A stretch of DNA of 64,000 bases from Inia geoffrensis. Its lineage: Eukaryota > Chordata > Mammalia > Artiodactyla > Iniidae. The notes under the pieces were generated by a model. It saw only the letters and a program-made list of their open reading frames with translations. It searched no databases and had not been told where the DNA came from. Positions 45,009-58,159 of the stretch are shown here, piece after piece. The DNA is taken from NCBI GenBank assembly GCA_036417435.1, contig CM070903.1, positions 92,153,001 to 92,217,000 of the forward strand, in the 5' to 3' direction. Position numbers and translations under genes: made by a program. Position 1 is the first letter of the stretch. Every line of letters begins with the position of its first letter.

Positions 45009-47930
45009 AGGGGATCTTTTATTATTGTCACCCATGGGGTCGCTGGGTACTCCCCAGGACATTTAAGTATCATGATCAAAATTCATTATAACAGACTCCA
45101 ATAGACTGTTCAGCGTCTTCTGGTTTGTTGTGTTATATTAGATATTTTTTTAGTAAGTGGTTATTGCCTGGGGATTTTAATTATTTTTATTATACAGAGG
45201 CTTTGTTTCAACAGTACGTTTTGGAAGGACATTTGACCTGCCTACCTAGAGCTAATCTGTTATCCATTGACTACTCTGCCCTTTGCCTCTGTACTTCTAC
45301 AGACCTTTGAGAATGATATTATCTGAGAATGGTATGAAAAGGCAAAGACTCTCATTTAAAGTGAGAAAAAAATGCAGAAATCAACATTCAAATTCACTTT
45401 CTACTTATGAATAGATCTCTGAAATAAGAAGGACTTGTATTTAGCGCATACAAAATTCAGTTATCATCAAAAAAAGTTACTTATGAGGCTACTGCTTCTT
45501 GAATTCGATATAAAAACTTCCTGAAGTAGGCTGACTGTCTTTAAAAGACTGTCATATTATTTACAGGTGATCACAGAGCTTCTTATTCTGATTTATATTA
45601 CTAGTATAATTATATTCTGCAATAAACACATGTCAAAATCAGTTTTTACATATATATATATAAAAGAAAAATATATGCTCAGAAAATAACAGTTTTTCTA
45701 CTTATTCCTATCTTAATATGCAATAATAACTCCTTTAATATGTTATAGCAGAATATCTACTTTGATGAATAACTTCTCTTTAAAAAGGGAGTCAAATTTT
45801 GACAACCTTACATTGTGTGATAATTTGCTTTTGAGTAATAAAAACAAAAAAGAGAAACTGATAGTATAAGGCATGCCTTTAGAAGCTATAATATTTGTGC
45901 AGTACAATGAAACACCGTAAACCAAACCTCTCTAGGCAAAAAGAAATATAATCAGCACACTCTCCAATTTTAGTAAATGAAGATATTGAGTTTAATTATA
46001 CATTTATAAAGAAAATACACACCTGTAATATTTCCCTTTCAAAGCATAAGAGGTTGGTTTTAATATCCTATCATCTCCCTTGAGTAGCTCCAACCAAAAT
46101 TCTTTATTACAAAGTGCTGTCTCTGCATTGAAAATACACATTTTGAGATGTTTTCTGGTTTAGCTCATGTCATGAACACATAGAGTGTAGATCTCTATGG
46201 AGACATTTTGTATCTAGTAACAATAATTTGATATAGCAGAAAAAATTTCCAATGTGTTTTTAAAAATAAAAACAAAAGCTTTAAATCCACAGCTTCAGAA
46301 TAACCTCAAATGTATACATAAACAGGATTAAAGAATATCATTTTGCTTGCTTTACCAAGTAGAATCCAATATTCTCATATTTTATCCAAACAATACATCA
46401 ACATTAGAGATACTTGGAAGACAATCAGATTTCCTCATTCAGATTAGAAATCATAGCCAGGTTTTCTAAGCATTTAAAGAACTGCACCAGAAATTCTATT
46501 AGCTCATGAATACAACATGCCTTTGAAATTCAGGAAAAAGAGTAAAAGATATTTGGTCTCATCCCTTTCCTCTTATTTCATACAAGGCAACTGAGCTACA
46601 TTTTTAAACTATAGCTGAGAATGACATCTCAAAAGAAGTAAAATCATTCTGTATTTTAGTCTGCCTCCCCATTCTGGAGTTATGAGTAGGTTCTTTTAAG
46701 TTTTCAGTTACCATGCTATAAGAATCTTAATATAACAACTGGTACAAACTTATTTAATAGTGACATTTAGAGATAACTGCAGATTCATATTTCACAAATC
46801 ATGTTTTTAAAATAATATATTAGCAGAATATGACTCCATTAATTAAAGTGATGCTGGTTAATCATTTCTAAATGAAGATTGACAGCCAAATGCAATTAAT
46901 ATTAATTGAAATGGTTAAAAGTTACAATTATTTAAATGTTTTTCATCATTGAGGACACCACCATTAACCTTTGTCTGCACCACTGCAAAACTGAGTTAAA
47001 ACTTGTAGCTATAAGTAAGGGTATATACAACTATATTGATAGAATATAAACTATATAAGAATTATTAGCCTTGATTTCTAGGCTACACACAACTGCTGCC
47101 TTACTCTGCAATATAATCTGACTCTGATACTTTCTCCATATATATAATGGAAATAAATATTATATTATTCCTACTGCTTTCTCTTTGCAATATTGTAATG
47201 TCCAAGTAATTTTAGTAAAAGGTCTCTATTTTGACATTATGTAAGAAAAAAAAGGAATGTATATCCATTTAAGAATATTTTTAAAACCATGTACTAATAA
47301 AAATATTAATACTGCATATCCTATACTAATTAAAAATAAAAGAACCATTTTTTTTATAAGGTGGCAAAAACAATGAAAGGACTAATAAACTGATATTTCT
47401 GGAGGAAGCTCACAAGCAGAATTAAGTCATTTGCTGGTTTCCATGGTACCACATGTATAAGGTATTTTTTTGTTTTACTGGGTGTACAATTCATACTCAG
47501 AGGTTTTAAAATATAATATAGAACATTTGGGGTTCCAGAGGAAAAGTACTATTAATTCAATAATATGACAGATAGTACCTTTTCTCTGCCATCCCAAATG
47601 CTCAATATTCACATTTGAGTTTAAAGTTCTTTCCTTCTAAACATAGCTGTATTTATTTATTTATTGTCTATTATGGCAAACTTTCAGCAAGAAAATGATA
47701 ATAAAATATATTAAATCCCAAAACACATAAAATAAATACAGGACATTACATCATAGAAAAGTAGATCAGAGAAAGGGGTACCAAGCTGGGTGAAGCTATT
47801 TGTGGAAAATAGCAGAGAACTGAGGAGCAGGCATAAATGAAGAGAAAAACAATTTTAAATTTCCAAATAATTGGTTCAAAAGTTATAGTAAATGAGCAGT
47901 TGATTGGGTGAATATACTTTTTTCCAATTA
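45009..47930. other. Unique AT-rich sequence, no gene seen
   Basis: Short (TA)n at 45649-45663 and a TTTA tetranucleotide run at 47650-47665. No established feature. Short frames at 45125-45310 and 45743-45925 are unassigned. Confidence 0.4.
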
Positions 47931-47931
47931 A

Positions 47932-48690
47932 AAAAAATGTGGTAAAACACACATAACTTAAAATTTACCATCTTAACTACTTTTAAGTGTACAGTTCAGT
48001 GATACTAAATACATTCATAATGTATAATCATCACCACTATCCATCTCCATATCTGTTTTCACCTTTTAAAGCTGAAACTCTATACCCATTGAAGAGTCAA
48101 CTCCTCACTCTCTTCTCCCCCTCACTCCTGGCAACCACCATTTTGCTTTCTGTCTCTGTGATTATGACTTATCCTAGGAATCTCATGTAAGTGGAATCAT
48201 ATAGTATTTTTCTTTTGGTGACTGGCTTATTTCACTTAGCATAGTGTCCTCAAGGTTTAACCATGTTGTAGCAAACGTCAGAGTTTCCTATCTTTTAGAG
48301 GTTGAATCATATTCTGTTGTATGTACACACGACATTTTGCTTATCCATTCATCCATCTATGGACACTTGGGTGGTCTCCACATTTTAGCTATTGTGAATA
48401 ATGCTACTATCAATATGGGTGTACAAATATCTCTTCAAGATGCCACTTTCAATTCTTTGGGGTATATACCCAGAAGTGGAATTGGTGGATCATGTGGTAA
48501 CTCTATTTTTAATTTTTTGAGGAACTGCCATGTTGTTTTCCACAGCAGCACTACTATTTTATATTCCCACCAAGAGTTCATGAGGGTTCCAATTTCTCAA
48601 AATCCTCACCAACACTTGTTATTTTCTGCTTTGTTTTGTTTTATCTTTTGATATTAGCCATCCTAATGGGTGCAAGGTGGTGTGTGGATA
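47932..48690 (-). mobile_element. L1 3' end, about 760 bp
   Basis: The plus strand reads L1 complement from the 3' UTR (AATTTACCATCTTAACTACT, AAGTGTACAGTTCAGTGATA) into ORF2 (CTTATTTCACTTAGCATAGTG, TATTGTGAATAATGCTACTA, TATACCCAGAAGTGGAATTG, TTGAGGAACTGCCATGTTGT, ATCCTAATGGGTGCAAGGTGG). The 135-codon frame here (48244-48651) is on the wrong strand for ORF2 and is not a gene. Confidence 0.92.
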
Positions 48691-48849
48691 TGCTTTTGAA
48701 CATTTCTCCTTCTTAGAATAGCATCATCCTGTAGATTTAATGAAACACTCTACCCTGGGTTGTTTGTCCTCTCCATTTTTCTTTTTGTCCTCATTATGAA
48801 TACTGTCAGGGTAACATCATCTTTATCATTAGTGATGATGAAAATGTTC

Positions 48850-49015
48850 TATAACGTATGCTATTCAGTGCAGTAGTCACTACCCATATGTGATTACTAA
48901 GCATGTGGACTGTAGCTAATGAGATGGAGAAAATGGAATTCTAATTTCATTTAATTAATTTTTAATTTAATTTAAATCCACAAGTGACTAGTGGTTATTA
49001 TATCAGATAATGCAT
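48850..49015. mobile_element. Palindromic MITE-like DNA transposon remnant
   Basis: Left arm TCAGTGCAGTAGTCACTACC pairs imperfectly with right arm AGTGACTAGTGGTTATTATA, around an AT-rich centre of TTTAATTAATTTTTAATTTA. This layout matches a common mammalian palindromic MITE with TAGCCACTAGCCACATG-like ends. Family name not certain. Confidence 0.6.
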
Positions 49016-49500
49016 TTCTAGATCCTACTTCTTCCTGGGCTCTAACCTCATGTACCCAACTGCTTCCTTGACATATCTGCCTAGATGCACTATAGCAAAC
49101 AAAATTCCACATATCCATCATCAAACTCATTATCACTTTCTTCAGGCCAGCCCCTAATGTAGTTAATTCAATAATATCAACTTTGTCCAAGATAGAATTA
49201 TTCAAATGATTCTTTACTATTCATTCTGCTTCATGTTCCATATCCAGTAAATCATATATCCTGTGCATATCCAGTGCTAGAAATATCTCTTAAATCTTCT
49301 CTTTTCTAACCTACACATCATCATATCTTGCACACTACTACCAACAACCTACTCTTTAAGGAACTCTCAAGGGAAATTCACTGATATTAAGATAAAGTTA
49401 AAATTCTTAAATTCCTCAAGCATCACCTCTCTGGTGAATTCTTCAAGTCTCATAGAGGTAAAAATCTTCAACCTCTTCCCTCCCATACGTTGCCCATATT
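49016..49500 (+). repeat. Degenerate L2 LINE fragment
   Basis: CCAACTGCTTCCTTGACATAT, ATCAAACTCATTATCACTTTC and later AAGTTAAAATTCTTAAATTCC are in the order expected for the L2 3' region, at low identity. Confidence 0.5.
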
Positions 49501-51950
49501 ACTATCATCTCTTTCAGTATGTTATATTGAAATGAATTGTTTACCTTGGACCCACTCCTGTATGTTAATTGTTTTTTATTTCAAGTGTTTTGCTTCATCC
49601 TTGGCTTATAGTAGGCTACTAGAATGCTTAGATATCTAATAACAATTTATGAGCTCAATGCTGATGATTTAGAAATATAATGAGAAAATTCCTAGGTGTA
49701 GAAGGAGAAATAAGCCTATTTCAAAACATGAATCCATGGTGATTTTTATTCATTTATTAAAGGATTAAGCAGCAAAGATTTATATTGGTATTTCATTCAT
49801 GTTTAGTCTTTGGAAGAATTAGTTTGGTCTCTATGATAATTTAAAAAAACAAATGCTATTTTTTAAGGTAATTATAGAGGATAAGAAAACATCTTCAACA
49901 TCGATGTAAGGTGCAACCCTTCAGCAGCTTTATACTGTACCACCTGACTGTCCCTGAATCCGTGATAAATTACACATTTTGGCATCAATATTGAGACTTA
50001 TTCATTACTTTCTTGGTTTCCTGCTTTATATCAAAAAGACAAATGCCAAGATAAATTCAAACTTCGTAAAACATTTTTTTTAAAAAAAGGAACTATAGGA
50101 CAACATTGGAAAACTACTTACTAGGATTCAACTCACAGCTCACATCCCATATATGAGTGTGGTTTATTTATTTTTAATTTATTTTTAATTCAGAAAAGCA
50201 CTAATGATAAATTATTAAATTTTTAATGCTTAGAAATTGTAATTTAATTTGACATAAATTATATTTGTGGTATATGACAAAGGTCTAGAATGCAGTTATT
50301 AATTTGGAAAAAACAACAGATTGTATATGAACATTTCTATAAGGTGTATATTTTTGTATTTAATTAGATAACATTAAATATATGATTGTGTTATAGTGTT
50401 GTGTATCAAGTTTAAACTTTTATTGTGAAAATAAGGAATAGTATCTTCAGTATTTCCATTGTTTCTGATTTCTTGAAAATGTTTTAGTATTGATATAATA
50501 GCAATAATAACTGTGCGTTATCATTTTACAAAGTGTTCTTCATATTTCATATCATTTTCATAATTGACAGTGACAGAATTTAAACCTATCTATATCTTTC
50601 TATTCAAAATCCAGCACTATTTCTATAATATCACACTGCTATGTGGATTATAATAAACGTGATATACTGTGATAATACTACTATTATCCTTACTGAAACA
50701 AAATATTCTAAAGACCTCAACCCTTCACAAATTAAATTTTATACTCCATTTATACACGTTAGCTTATCACTATATTCTCAGCATTTAATTAATTAATTTA
50801 GTTATATGCCTTTCATATCTAAGTTGGGTTTTTTTTCCTCTCTTTTCTTTAAAGTAAAAGCTAAATGTAGAAAATTCAAGTAAGGGTCTATTTTGAAGAC
50901 ATTAGCACTAGTATTCTTTAACGTGTCAATAATTATACTCAATTAAATACATATTGCGTTTCTGGAGAAAATGTACACACCATCTTTTCAATCTCAGAGA
51001 ATCCTAGTGAGAAAATCCATTATGACTGTACCATTTTCTGATGTAGAAAATAAAGTTCTACTAAATAATAAAACAAGTTGGGAGTCAAGATAGAACTAAA
51101 ATCCATATTTCCTAGTTTTATGCTCTGGTCAACCCCTCTATATTTATACTTTCATTTTGTTGTTGATCAAAGAAAATCTGATTTTAAAACAAAGTTTCTA
51201 TTAAACACTTTTTTTTTTAATGGTTCAACAAGTTCCTATATTGGTGAAATAAGACTGAACTTCTGAAGCACAATTTCTTCCCTTGGTCTGAGTCTATAAC
51301 ATGAGTGGTTACCACAGGTAATGTGATGACTGAGGAAACAGTATCAACATTAGGTAAATACATGCCATCATTAAAAAATGTCATAGAACACCTGCTTCTG
51401 CACTTTAGATGTTAATTTTTCATACACATAGAATTCTCTCCACCATCCATTTAATGGGTTAAACATCTGCTTACATGAAAAATATATTTGAAAATACATG
51501 TAGAAATTGTACCAATATCTGTGCTAAATTTGTGTCTTCTTTCAAACGGCCTCTTATTTTCTGTTTCACACTAAGTACTGATCTCATATTTATGTGTCAG
51601 GCCATATTCTATGTTCCCCTACTCCCTCTGACCCATCCATCCTTGCTTCCCAACATTCTCTCAGGGGTTGTAGGATGGCCGAGGCCTCATGTAGCAAGAA
51701 TCAGTGAGTGTTTATACCTCTAAAATCAAAACCTTAGAATTTTCTCTGTCTAGGAATTTCATGTGCTGGACATTATCTTCTCACTATATACCTGATATCA
51801 ATATGTTCTCAAACTGCCCCTTCTATAAAAATCCATGAATTTCCTGATCCACATAGAAAAGCAGAAAAATTGGAGAATGTATTATTCTTTCATTGCCCTA
51901 AAAATCCTATAATGCTTTACTTAAAAATAAATATATAAACCTAGGCTCTA
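49501..51950. other. Unique AT-rich sequence, no feature seen
   Basis: A direct repeat of TTTATTTTTAATT occurs at 50165-50190. 51480-51730 holds an 82-codon plus frame with no recognised domain. No genes called. Confidence 0.4.
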
Positions 51951-51964
51951 AGTATCCATAACAT

Positions 51965-52090
51965 TTGAACAAATATATATATACATACACGTACATATAA
52001 ACACACACACATCCTCATCCAAATGTATATAGATATATATACTCAAATAGATATATATATAGATAGAAAGATAGATATAGATATAGGTAT
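51965..52090. repeat. AT/AC/GATA simple-repeat cluster
   Basis: Interleaved TA, CA and AGATA/GATA short tandem repeats, impure. Confidence 0.85.
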
Positions 52091-52100
52091 CTGATTTGTA

Positions 52101-52169
52101 TTTCTTTCTTTCTCTCTCTCTCCCTCTCCCTCTCTCTCTCTCTCGCTCTCTCTCTCTCCCTCTTTCTTT
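52101..52169. repeat. (CT)n polypyrimidine tract
   Basis: 69 bases of pure pyrimidine except for one G at 52145, mostly CT dinucleotides with TTTC ends. Its complement produces the RERERE-type minus-strand frame at 51948-52175, which is not a protein. Confidence 0.95.
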
Positions 52170-52914
52170 GCACATCAGGAGTACAGTTAAGATTTTAAAT
52201 GCTAAGGAGTTATTATTTGGGGACCACGTCTATTTTACTATATCCAAATAAGAATGAATAATGATCAGAGAATGGATATATTCAAAACTAAATCAAGGAA
52301 CTAGATTAGACTGGAAAGGAAAGAGCTATAAATGTAGTTAAAATTCAGAAATCTTGAGCTTAGGAGAATTTTACGTAAAATATGGTCCAAACTCTACTTA
52401 TTTTAAAAGTTCAGAAAAAAATAAATGTACACATCTCTTAAACGTGAGGGTAGACCTAAAATTTTAGTTTTTGTATTCCGAGCTCATTCCATTGCCACTC
52501 ATTGAGTTCAGTTATTTTACAATTGCTCTTTCTAAAGCAGAAAAACAGCCTTGTATAATTTCACTAAGATTTAAGAATGATTCAATCTTTCAACTAAGCA
52601 TATATAAATATGGATTATTTTAAGTGTACTGAAATGCCAATATTCTGTACAAACTCTATCCCCCAAAGACTGCTTATGACTGGTTAAATCAATTGTTGGT
52701 AAATGTAAAAATTCACATAATGTCATATGATCTCAGAACATTAAACTTATTTGCTCCATACTGTAGGATTTAATTTTCTTCATTCTATAAACTCACAGCC
52801 AAATATATACCATAAAAATAGGTATGAGCATCATCGAATAAAAGCAATTATTGTAAATTCAGTCTAACTTTAAGAGCCTTTTTTTTTTTTTTAACTGCAA
52901 CAATAAAGTACCAC
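52170..52914. other. Unique AT-rich sequence
   Basis: No feature apart from a 14-base T run at 52879-52892 just before the next L1 tail. Confidence 0.45.
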
Positions 52915-53225
52915 AAACAACAATGTGGAATCTAAAAAACACAACTAGTGAATATAACAAAAAGGAAGCAGGCTCACAGATATAGAGAACAAACTAGTGG
53001 TTACCAGTGGGGAGAGGGGACAGGGAGGAGAAATAAAAGGGTATGGGAGTAAGAGGTACAACTATTATGTATAAAATAAGCTACCAGGATATATTGTACA
53101 ATACAAGGAATATAGCTGATATTTTATAATAACCGTAAATGGAGTATAACCTTTAAAAATTGTGAATCACTATTGTACACCTGTAATGTACAAAATATTG
53201 CACAACTGTACTTCAATTAAAAAAT
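52915..53225 (+). mobile_element. 5'-truncated L1 3' end
   Basis: GTGGAATCTAAAAAACACAAC, TAGAGAACAAACTAGTGGTTA, AAATAAGCTACCAGGATATA, TTATAATAACCGTAAATGGAG, CACTATTGTACACCTGTAAT and ACTGTACTTCAATTAAAAAA match an L1 3' UTR through its A-rich end. Confidence 0.9.
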
Positions 53226-53249
53226 AATTGATTTTTTAATACAAATCAT

Positions 53250-53320
53250 CAGTTATTGGTCTGTATGATCTTGATTGAGTTGCTTATCATCTTTACTCCT
53301 TAGTAAAATAGTAGGAGGTA
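53250..53320 (+). repeat. Possible MIR core fragment
   Basis: TGATCTTGATTGAGTTGCTTA followed by TCTTTACTCCTTAGTAAAATAG resembles the MIR core. Too short to be sure. Confidence 0.35.
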
Positions 53321-54217
53321 CATGAAATCCTTTCTACTATATTCTCCAAATGAATATATATATACACACATATATATTTCTCTTGATTGGTTATTTTCCT
53401 TTCCTCCTTCTACTAACAGAAAGAACAAAACTTTCTCAATCTTTTCATGAATGCATTCCTCTCCTACCTTGGTAATGGTCTCGTGAAGTTTGAAAAAAGG
53501 ATCCATTTCTTCAATTTTTGTTGCACGTTTAGGGAAAAAGCCTTCAGAGAGAAAACTTGGACCCTGTGGAAAACCAGAAAATAAACATTCTAAACTCTTC
53601 ATTGATTTTGTTTTTCAAGGGCTTATTGGATTTTCTTTAAAGATTCAAAAGGACTCTAAATTGCTGTAAGGTTTCTGTTGATTGTTGGACTTCATTCTGC
53701 TGATATAATTAACCAGTCACAAAATATTTATAAATTAAAATGATTAGACTTCTATAACACTTGACATTATTTGTATTTACCAAAGAATGTTTTCTTACTC
53801 AGAAGAGATCATTATTTGCTGTTCACCCTTTTATTTTTCAAATGCAGACTTAGTGTAGAGTAAGATACCTTGAATGCAAAACCCATATCTAAAACCCCTT
53901 CTCTATTTTATATATTAAATTTTATGCTTAAAGACTGGTAGAATGGAATGTTTTTAATAAAAAAAAAAAGTCTAGGCAACAGGGTGCATAATATTTTAAA
54001 TACTGCAAAACTTACTTCAAAACAATAGTAGGATATGTTTTGAGTAGAATGACCTCATGGCTTTATGTGCTGCCAATAAAGTAGTAACGTTGTATCACAC
54101 CCTTAGCATGAAGATGGTTGAAATGAATCAAGATATTGTAATTAATCATTCTGTACTTGCAGGTGCAGATAAATTTCAGGATGCAAGAAGACACAGGATG
54201 CTGATAAGGTAGCTATC
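53321..54217. other. Unique sequence, no gene called
   Basis: A 100-codon minus-strand frame (53300-53602) contains no recognised domain and overlaps a TA/CA simple repeat at 53357-53376. Otherwise featureless. Confidence 0.4.
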
Positions 54218-54565
54218 TGCTATGGTCTGAATATTTATGCCCCCCCCCCCAATTCATATGCTGAAATCCTAATCTCCAAAGTAACAGTATTAGGAGGTGG
54301 GGCCTTAGAGATGTGACTAGGTCATGAGGGCTTTGTTCTCATAATTGGAATTAGTGTCCTTATAAAAGAGACCTCACAGAGCTCCCTAGCCCCTTATGTG
54401 AGGATACAATAAGAATTCTGCAACCTGGAGGAGGGCTCTCACCTAACCATGCTGGCACCCTGATCTTGGACTTCCAGCCACCAGAACTTGAGAAATAAAT
54501 TCCTGTTGTTTACAAGCCACTCAGTCTGTGATACTTTGTTATAACAGCTCAAATGGACTAAGACA
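54218..54565 (+). mobile_element. MLT1-like MaLR solo LTR, full length
   Basis: Starts TGCTATGGTCTGAATATTTAT, then an 11-C run (54240-54250), TTCATATGCTGAAATCCTAAT, GTGTCCTTATAAAAGAGACC, CACCCTGATCTTGGACTTCCA, GAGAAATAAATTCCTG (polyadenylation signal) and ends GGACTAAGACA. No internal retroviral sequence. Confidence 0.92.
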
Positions 54566-55363
54566 ATACCTAAAACAATGCTCTTATAGTTATCAACACT
54601 ATAAGTATCCTATTAAACAATTATTATCTACATATAATTTTCATTTGAAAACCTGAAGTAACTAAACTTATTTGTCTTAAAAAATATAAGATTGGGACAG
54701 AATATATGTACTTATGCAGGTGACAGATATATAGAAAGAAAGAAAAATAGATGGTAGATATATAGATAGGTAAAATTTTCAAAATCTATCATGGGAAAGA
54801 TGGATTAAATCAAGTCTACACCAACAATGACCACACAGGATAACAAATTTAATTTGAATTCTATTAGAACTGTTTATTAGAGTAATCCAACAGCAGAACA
54901 GACTACATTGGGATATATCAATAGTGGGAAAGAAAGTTAGGATGCTGTAGTTGATAGACTCAGAAGTCATACACATGAGAAATGAAACCAACATAATTGG
55001 AAGTCTTCATATATTAAATAATTCTGTGATCAAACAGACTCTTAACCCCCTATTTTGAACAATACTGCGATTAAAAAAATAAAGTAATTTAGCTGTTTGC
55101 TCCAGCATATATGCACTTTTCGATAATAAGTCCATGAATCAACCAAATAGCTTACCTATCAAGACTAATGCTTATTTGTCAAAACTTGTTTATGTTCCTC
55201 TCCTCGTTTTACCCACCAATCTAAAAGTAATTTTAGAAACTGTCCAGTTCCAACCAGTATTCCAGTTTTTAAGACCTGCCATAAAACCACACAGCCAAGG
55301 CCTAAAATATCATAAATGCCCTTTCCTAATTTCTCCCCATTTTGAGAGACTACTAAGACTCAG
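54566..55363. other. Unique sequence between two LTRs
   Basis: An AGAAAGAAAG/TAGATA simple stretch lies at 54733-54772. No gag, pol or env-like content, so the flanking LTRs do not frame a provirus. Confidence 0.5.
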
Positions 55364-55795
55364 TGCTATGGGTTGAATAATTCATATGTGAAATCCTAGC
55401 CTTTAGTACCTCAGAATGTGATCTTATTTGGAAATAGGTCACTGCATAAATAACTAAGTTAGAATGAGGTCATACTGGAATAGAGTTGGTCCCTAGTACA
55501 ATGTGACTGGTGTCCTTATAAAAAGAGGAAATTTAGAGACAAATTTGTACACAGGGAGAAAAGCATTCAAACATGAAGGCACAGATTGGAGCTATGTGTC
55601 TACAAGCCAAAGAACTCAAAAGATTGCCTCAAAATCACCAGAAACTGGTCAAGAGGCTTGGAACTGATTCTCTGTCACAGACCTCAGGAATAACCAACAC
55701 TGATAACACCTTGAACTGTTAAGACAATACATGTCTGTTGTTTAAGTCACTCAATCTGTCATGCTTTGTTATGGCAGCCCTAGGAAACTAATACA
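55364..55795 (+). mobile_element. Second MLT1-like MaLR LTR, different subfamily
   Basis: TGCTATGGGTTGAATAATTC, AGTACCTCAGAATGTGATC, TTATTTGGAAATAGGTCACTG, GGTGTCCTTATAAAAAGAGG, ACAAGCCAAAGAACTCAAAAG, TTGTTTAAGTCACTCAATCTG and AGGAAACTAATACA. Internal blocks differ from the LTR 0.8 kb upstream, so these are independent insertions. Confidence 0.88.
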
Positions 55796-55869
55796 CTCAA
55801 TCAAGGTGGTATTCTTCTTTATTGAAATAGGTCTAATACACTTAATTTTATCAACAGAGTTTTGTGGAG

Positions 55870-56060
55870 GTATTTTGAGCAGTCAACATAGAAATAGGTT
55901 AAAATTTTGGTTTTGCCACTTAACAGTTGTGCCATATTAAGCATCTTAATCTCCAAAGGATTAGTTATAGCATCTAAGAAACTTGGAGAATAACATATCT
56001 CACAGAGATGTTGTGAACAGTCCAATCCTGCTACATAGGAGACACTATGTTAATAACATT
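55870..56060 (+). repeat. MIR SINE fragment
   Basis: GGTTTTGCCACTTAACAGTTG, AGCATCTTAATCTCCAAAGG, ATCTCACAGAGATGTTGTGAA and a degraded 3' tail match MIR order. Confidence 0.65.
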
Positions 56061-56604
56061 GATGATATTGCTAAAAACAACAAATATCATAATAATGATG
56101 GTGAGGGTGGTAATGATGGGGTAGTGATTATGGCATGATGCTGAACTAAAGGAAATCCAAAGACTCTATGTGATCCTGGGAGAAACAGTGTACAATTTGC
56201 ATAGAGGTATCTCTGAATTGACTTTAGTGAAAGTATGACATGGACAATTTGCAGTATTCATTTTCATTTAATAATTAAGCTTGAAGTTCTTAAAAAGTTT
56301 GTCCCATGAGTAACTGTAAATAAAGTTGAAATAATTTTATCTGATTAGTATACTTAGCAAAACAAAACTTCATAAATAGTACAAAAGTAAAATATCAGCG
56401 AGCCTCAAAATGAATGATCCCATAAGAATAGAAATTGGGAGTTATAATCAATGAGGTTTTTATTGAACTTTCAATTATTCAAAAACAGAACATATTAAAT
56501 TAAATTATCCATATGTGCCTTTTTCTCTAATATAATCTCCTTCTCTTTCTGGTTCCTTCACCTCTTTCATCCCATTGTTTGTTTCTAGTGCTTCATTTTT
56601 ATAA
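56061..56604. other. Unique AT-rich sequence
   Basis: No feature except a TGATGGTGAGGGTGGTAATG-type impure repeat at 56095-56130. Confidence 0.45.
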
Positions 56605-56715
56605 GCATTTAAAAAATATGCATTTGACAATTACTGTATGCCAGGTCCTACACTAAATGCAGGATGTTGTCGTTAATCTCATGGAACTTAATCTAATGCA
56701 ATTTGGACAATAATA
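56605..56715 (-). repeat. L2 3' end fragment
   Basis: TTACTGTATGCCAGGTCCTAC then CTCATGGAACTTAATCTAATG is the complement of the L2 terminus. Confidence 0.65.
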
Positions 56716-57109
56716 GATCTAACATCAATGTCTTTGAAAATATTAAGACACTACCGTTCCTTTTCAATATAATCATCATCATTTATGAACAGTTATTTAT
56801 ATATCCTGATGTAAAAAATAATGAAAAGATTAAAAAGAAGAATATATGCTATGTAAAAGATTTTCACTGCTATCAAATTAACTATGATTGATAGCTGTTT
56901 GATAATGGCTCCCACCTGTTGATGAACAGAGGCAAGTAAAACACCACTAACCATTTAGAGAGTGCTTTCGTTTAGAACAATTCATTGATAGACTGAAATG
57001 AAAAAGTTAAGATATGTAGAACTTAATATTGTATGTATGTCACATGGAGATCATAGTAAGAATATCACAGAAGAAGTGATATTGATAAGAAAAGTCTATC
57101 CAGGATCTA

Positions 57110-58150
57110 GTTTAAAATTCAGTGTCTCCCCAGTCTCTAAACTTACTTGTCCTTTCTGTAACATTTAACAATATTTAGTACACCTTTCTTCTTTCAACTC
57201 TTTTTCCTAAAGTCCATGATTTGACTCTGCTGGTTCCCCATTTATATATTATTTTCTACCTATAACTAGATTCTGTTTTCCTTTTTGAGCTTTTATTGTT
57301 TCTAGGTGGTCTACCCAGTCTTCTCCTTATTACAGTCTCCCTAGGTGGTTTGGTCTACTTTTCTGGCTTCAATGACCAAATTCAGATTGATAATTCCCAA
57401 ATCTTTATCTCTAGCTTAGTTCCGGTTTTTAGTTAATCATTTTTTGCCTACAAGAGCTTTCAGACACATCAACTTATGTTGCAAATCATGAGCATGTGTT
57501 CCCCCATTGTCACCTTAATTTCTTACCTTGGATAATAGCATAATACCTACATTTTACCCAAATGTGAAATTTTATGTCATTCTTGACTCCCATTTCTTGC
57601 AACCTTAGTACCACAGAGCTACACTAGCCAATTTTCTTCTAATCTATATGTTTAGACAATACTCTACAAGTTCTTATTTGTTGCCATAGTCCAGTTACTC
57701 ATTACTTTCACCCAAACTACGGCCCTTATTGTCTGTAGAGGAAAGTCCAAACTCATTAGTATATTTCAGAAACAAGTCCCAACCTATCTTCTTTCACCTT
57801 TAAACAAGTCTTTCTTTCCCATAAACTTATCTGCACTATTTTCATATAGCTACTGCTTAAGTCACAGCAGTCTATTCACCAAACCTTGAATTCATCCTTA
57901 CCTTTGCTATCTCTGTCCCTTGGTGCCATTTCTTCTTCTGCCTGGAATGTCTTTTTCTTTATCTGTTTATCAGGCTTCTTTCTATAACTGTTTTCCTCGA
58001 TCCTCACCAACCCATCAGAATTCATAGTTCTCTTGTCAATCTTTCCATATCACCTTGTGTTTGTTTTTTATTCACCATTTATTACATTTTTGTTATATTT
58101 CTGTTTTTATCACTATACCATGAGCTTTTTAAGACTTGAGGCTCTTTTCT
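57110..58150 (+). mobile_element. L2 LINE 3' half, about 1 kb
   Basis: CT-rich L2 sequence in the expected order: GATTGATAATTCCCAAATC, CATTCTTGACTCCCATTTCT, CCAGTTACTCATTACTTTCAC, AAAGTCCAAACTCATTAGTAT, TTCTGCCTGGAATGTCTTTT, TTTTATCACTATACCATGAGC. The encoded protein is broken throughout. Confidence 0.85.
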
Positions 58151-58159
58151 TATTAAATT

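Noticed and set aside
48244..48651. 135-codon plus-strand ORF
   Set aside because: It is an antisense frame through a minus-strand L1 3' end.
51948..52175. Arg/Glu-rich minus-strand ORF
   Set aside because: Translation of the CT microsatellite complement; low-complexity artefact.
53300..53602. 100-codon minus-strand ORF
   Set aside because: No recognised domain, partly over TA/CA simple repeat, no supporting signals.
54218..55795. Two same-strand LTRs 0.8 kb apart, considered as a provirus
   Set aside because: The LTRs belong to different MLT1-type subfamilies and the sequence between them has no retroviral gene content.
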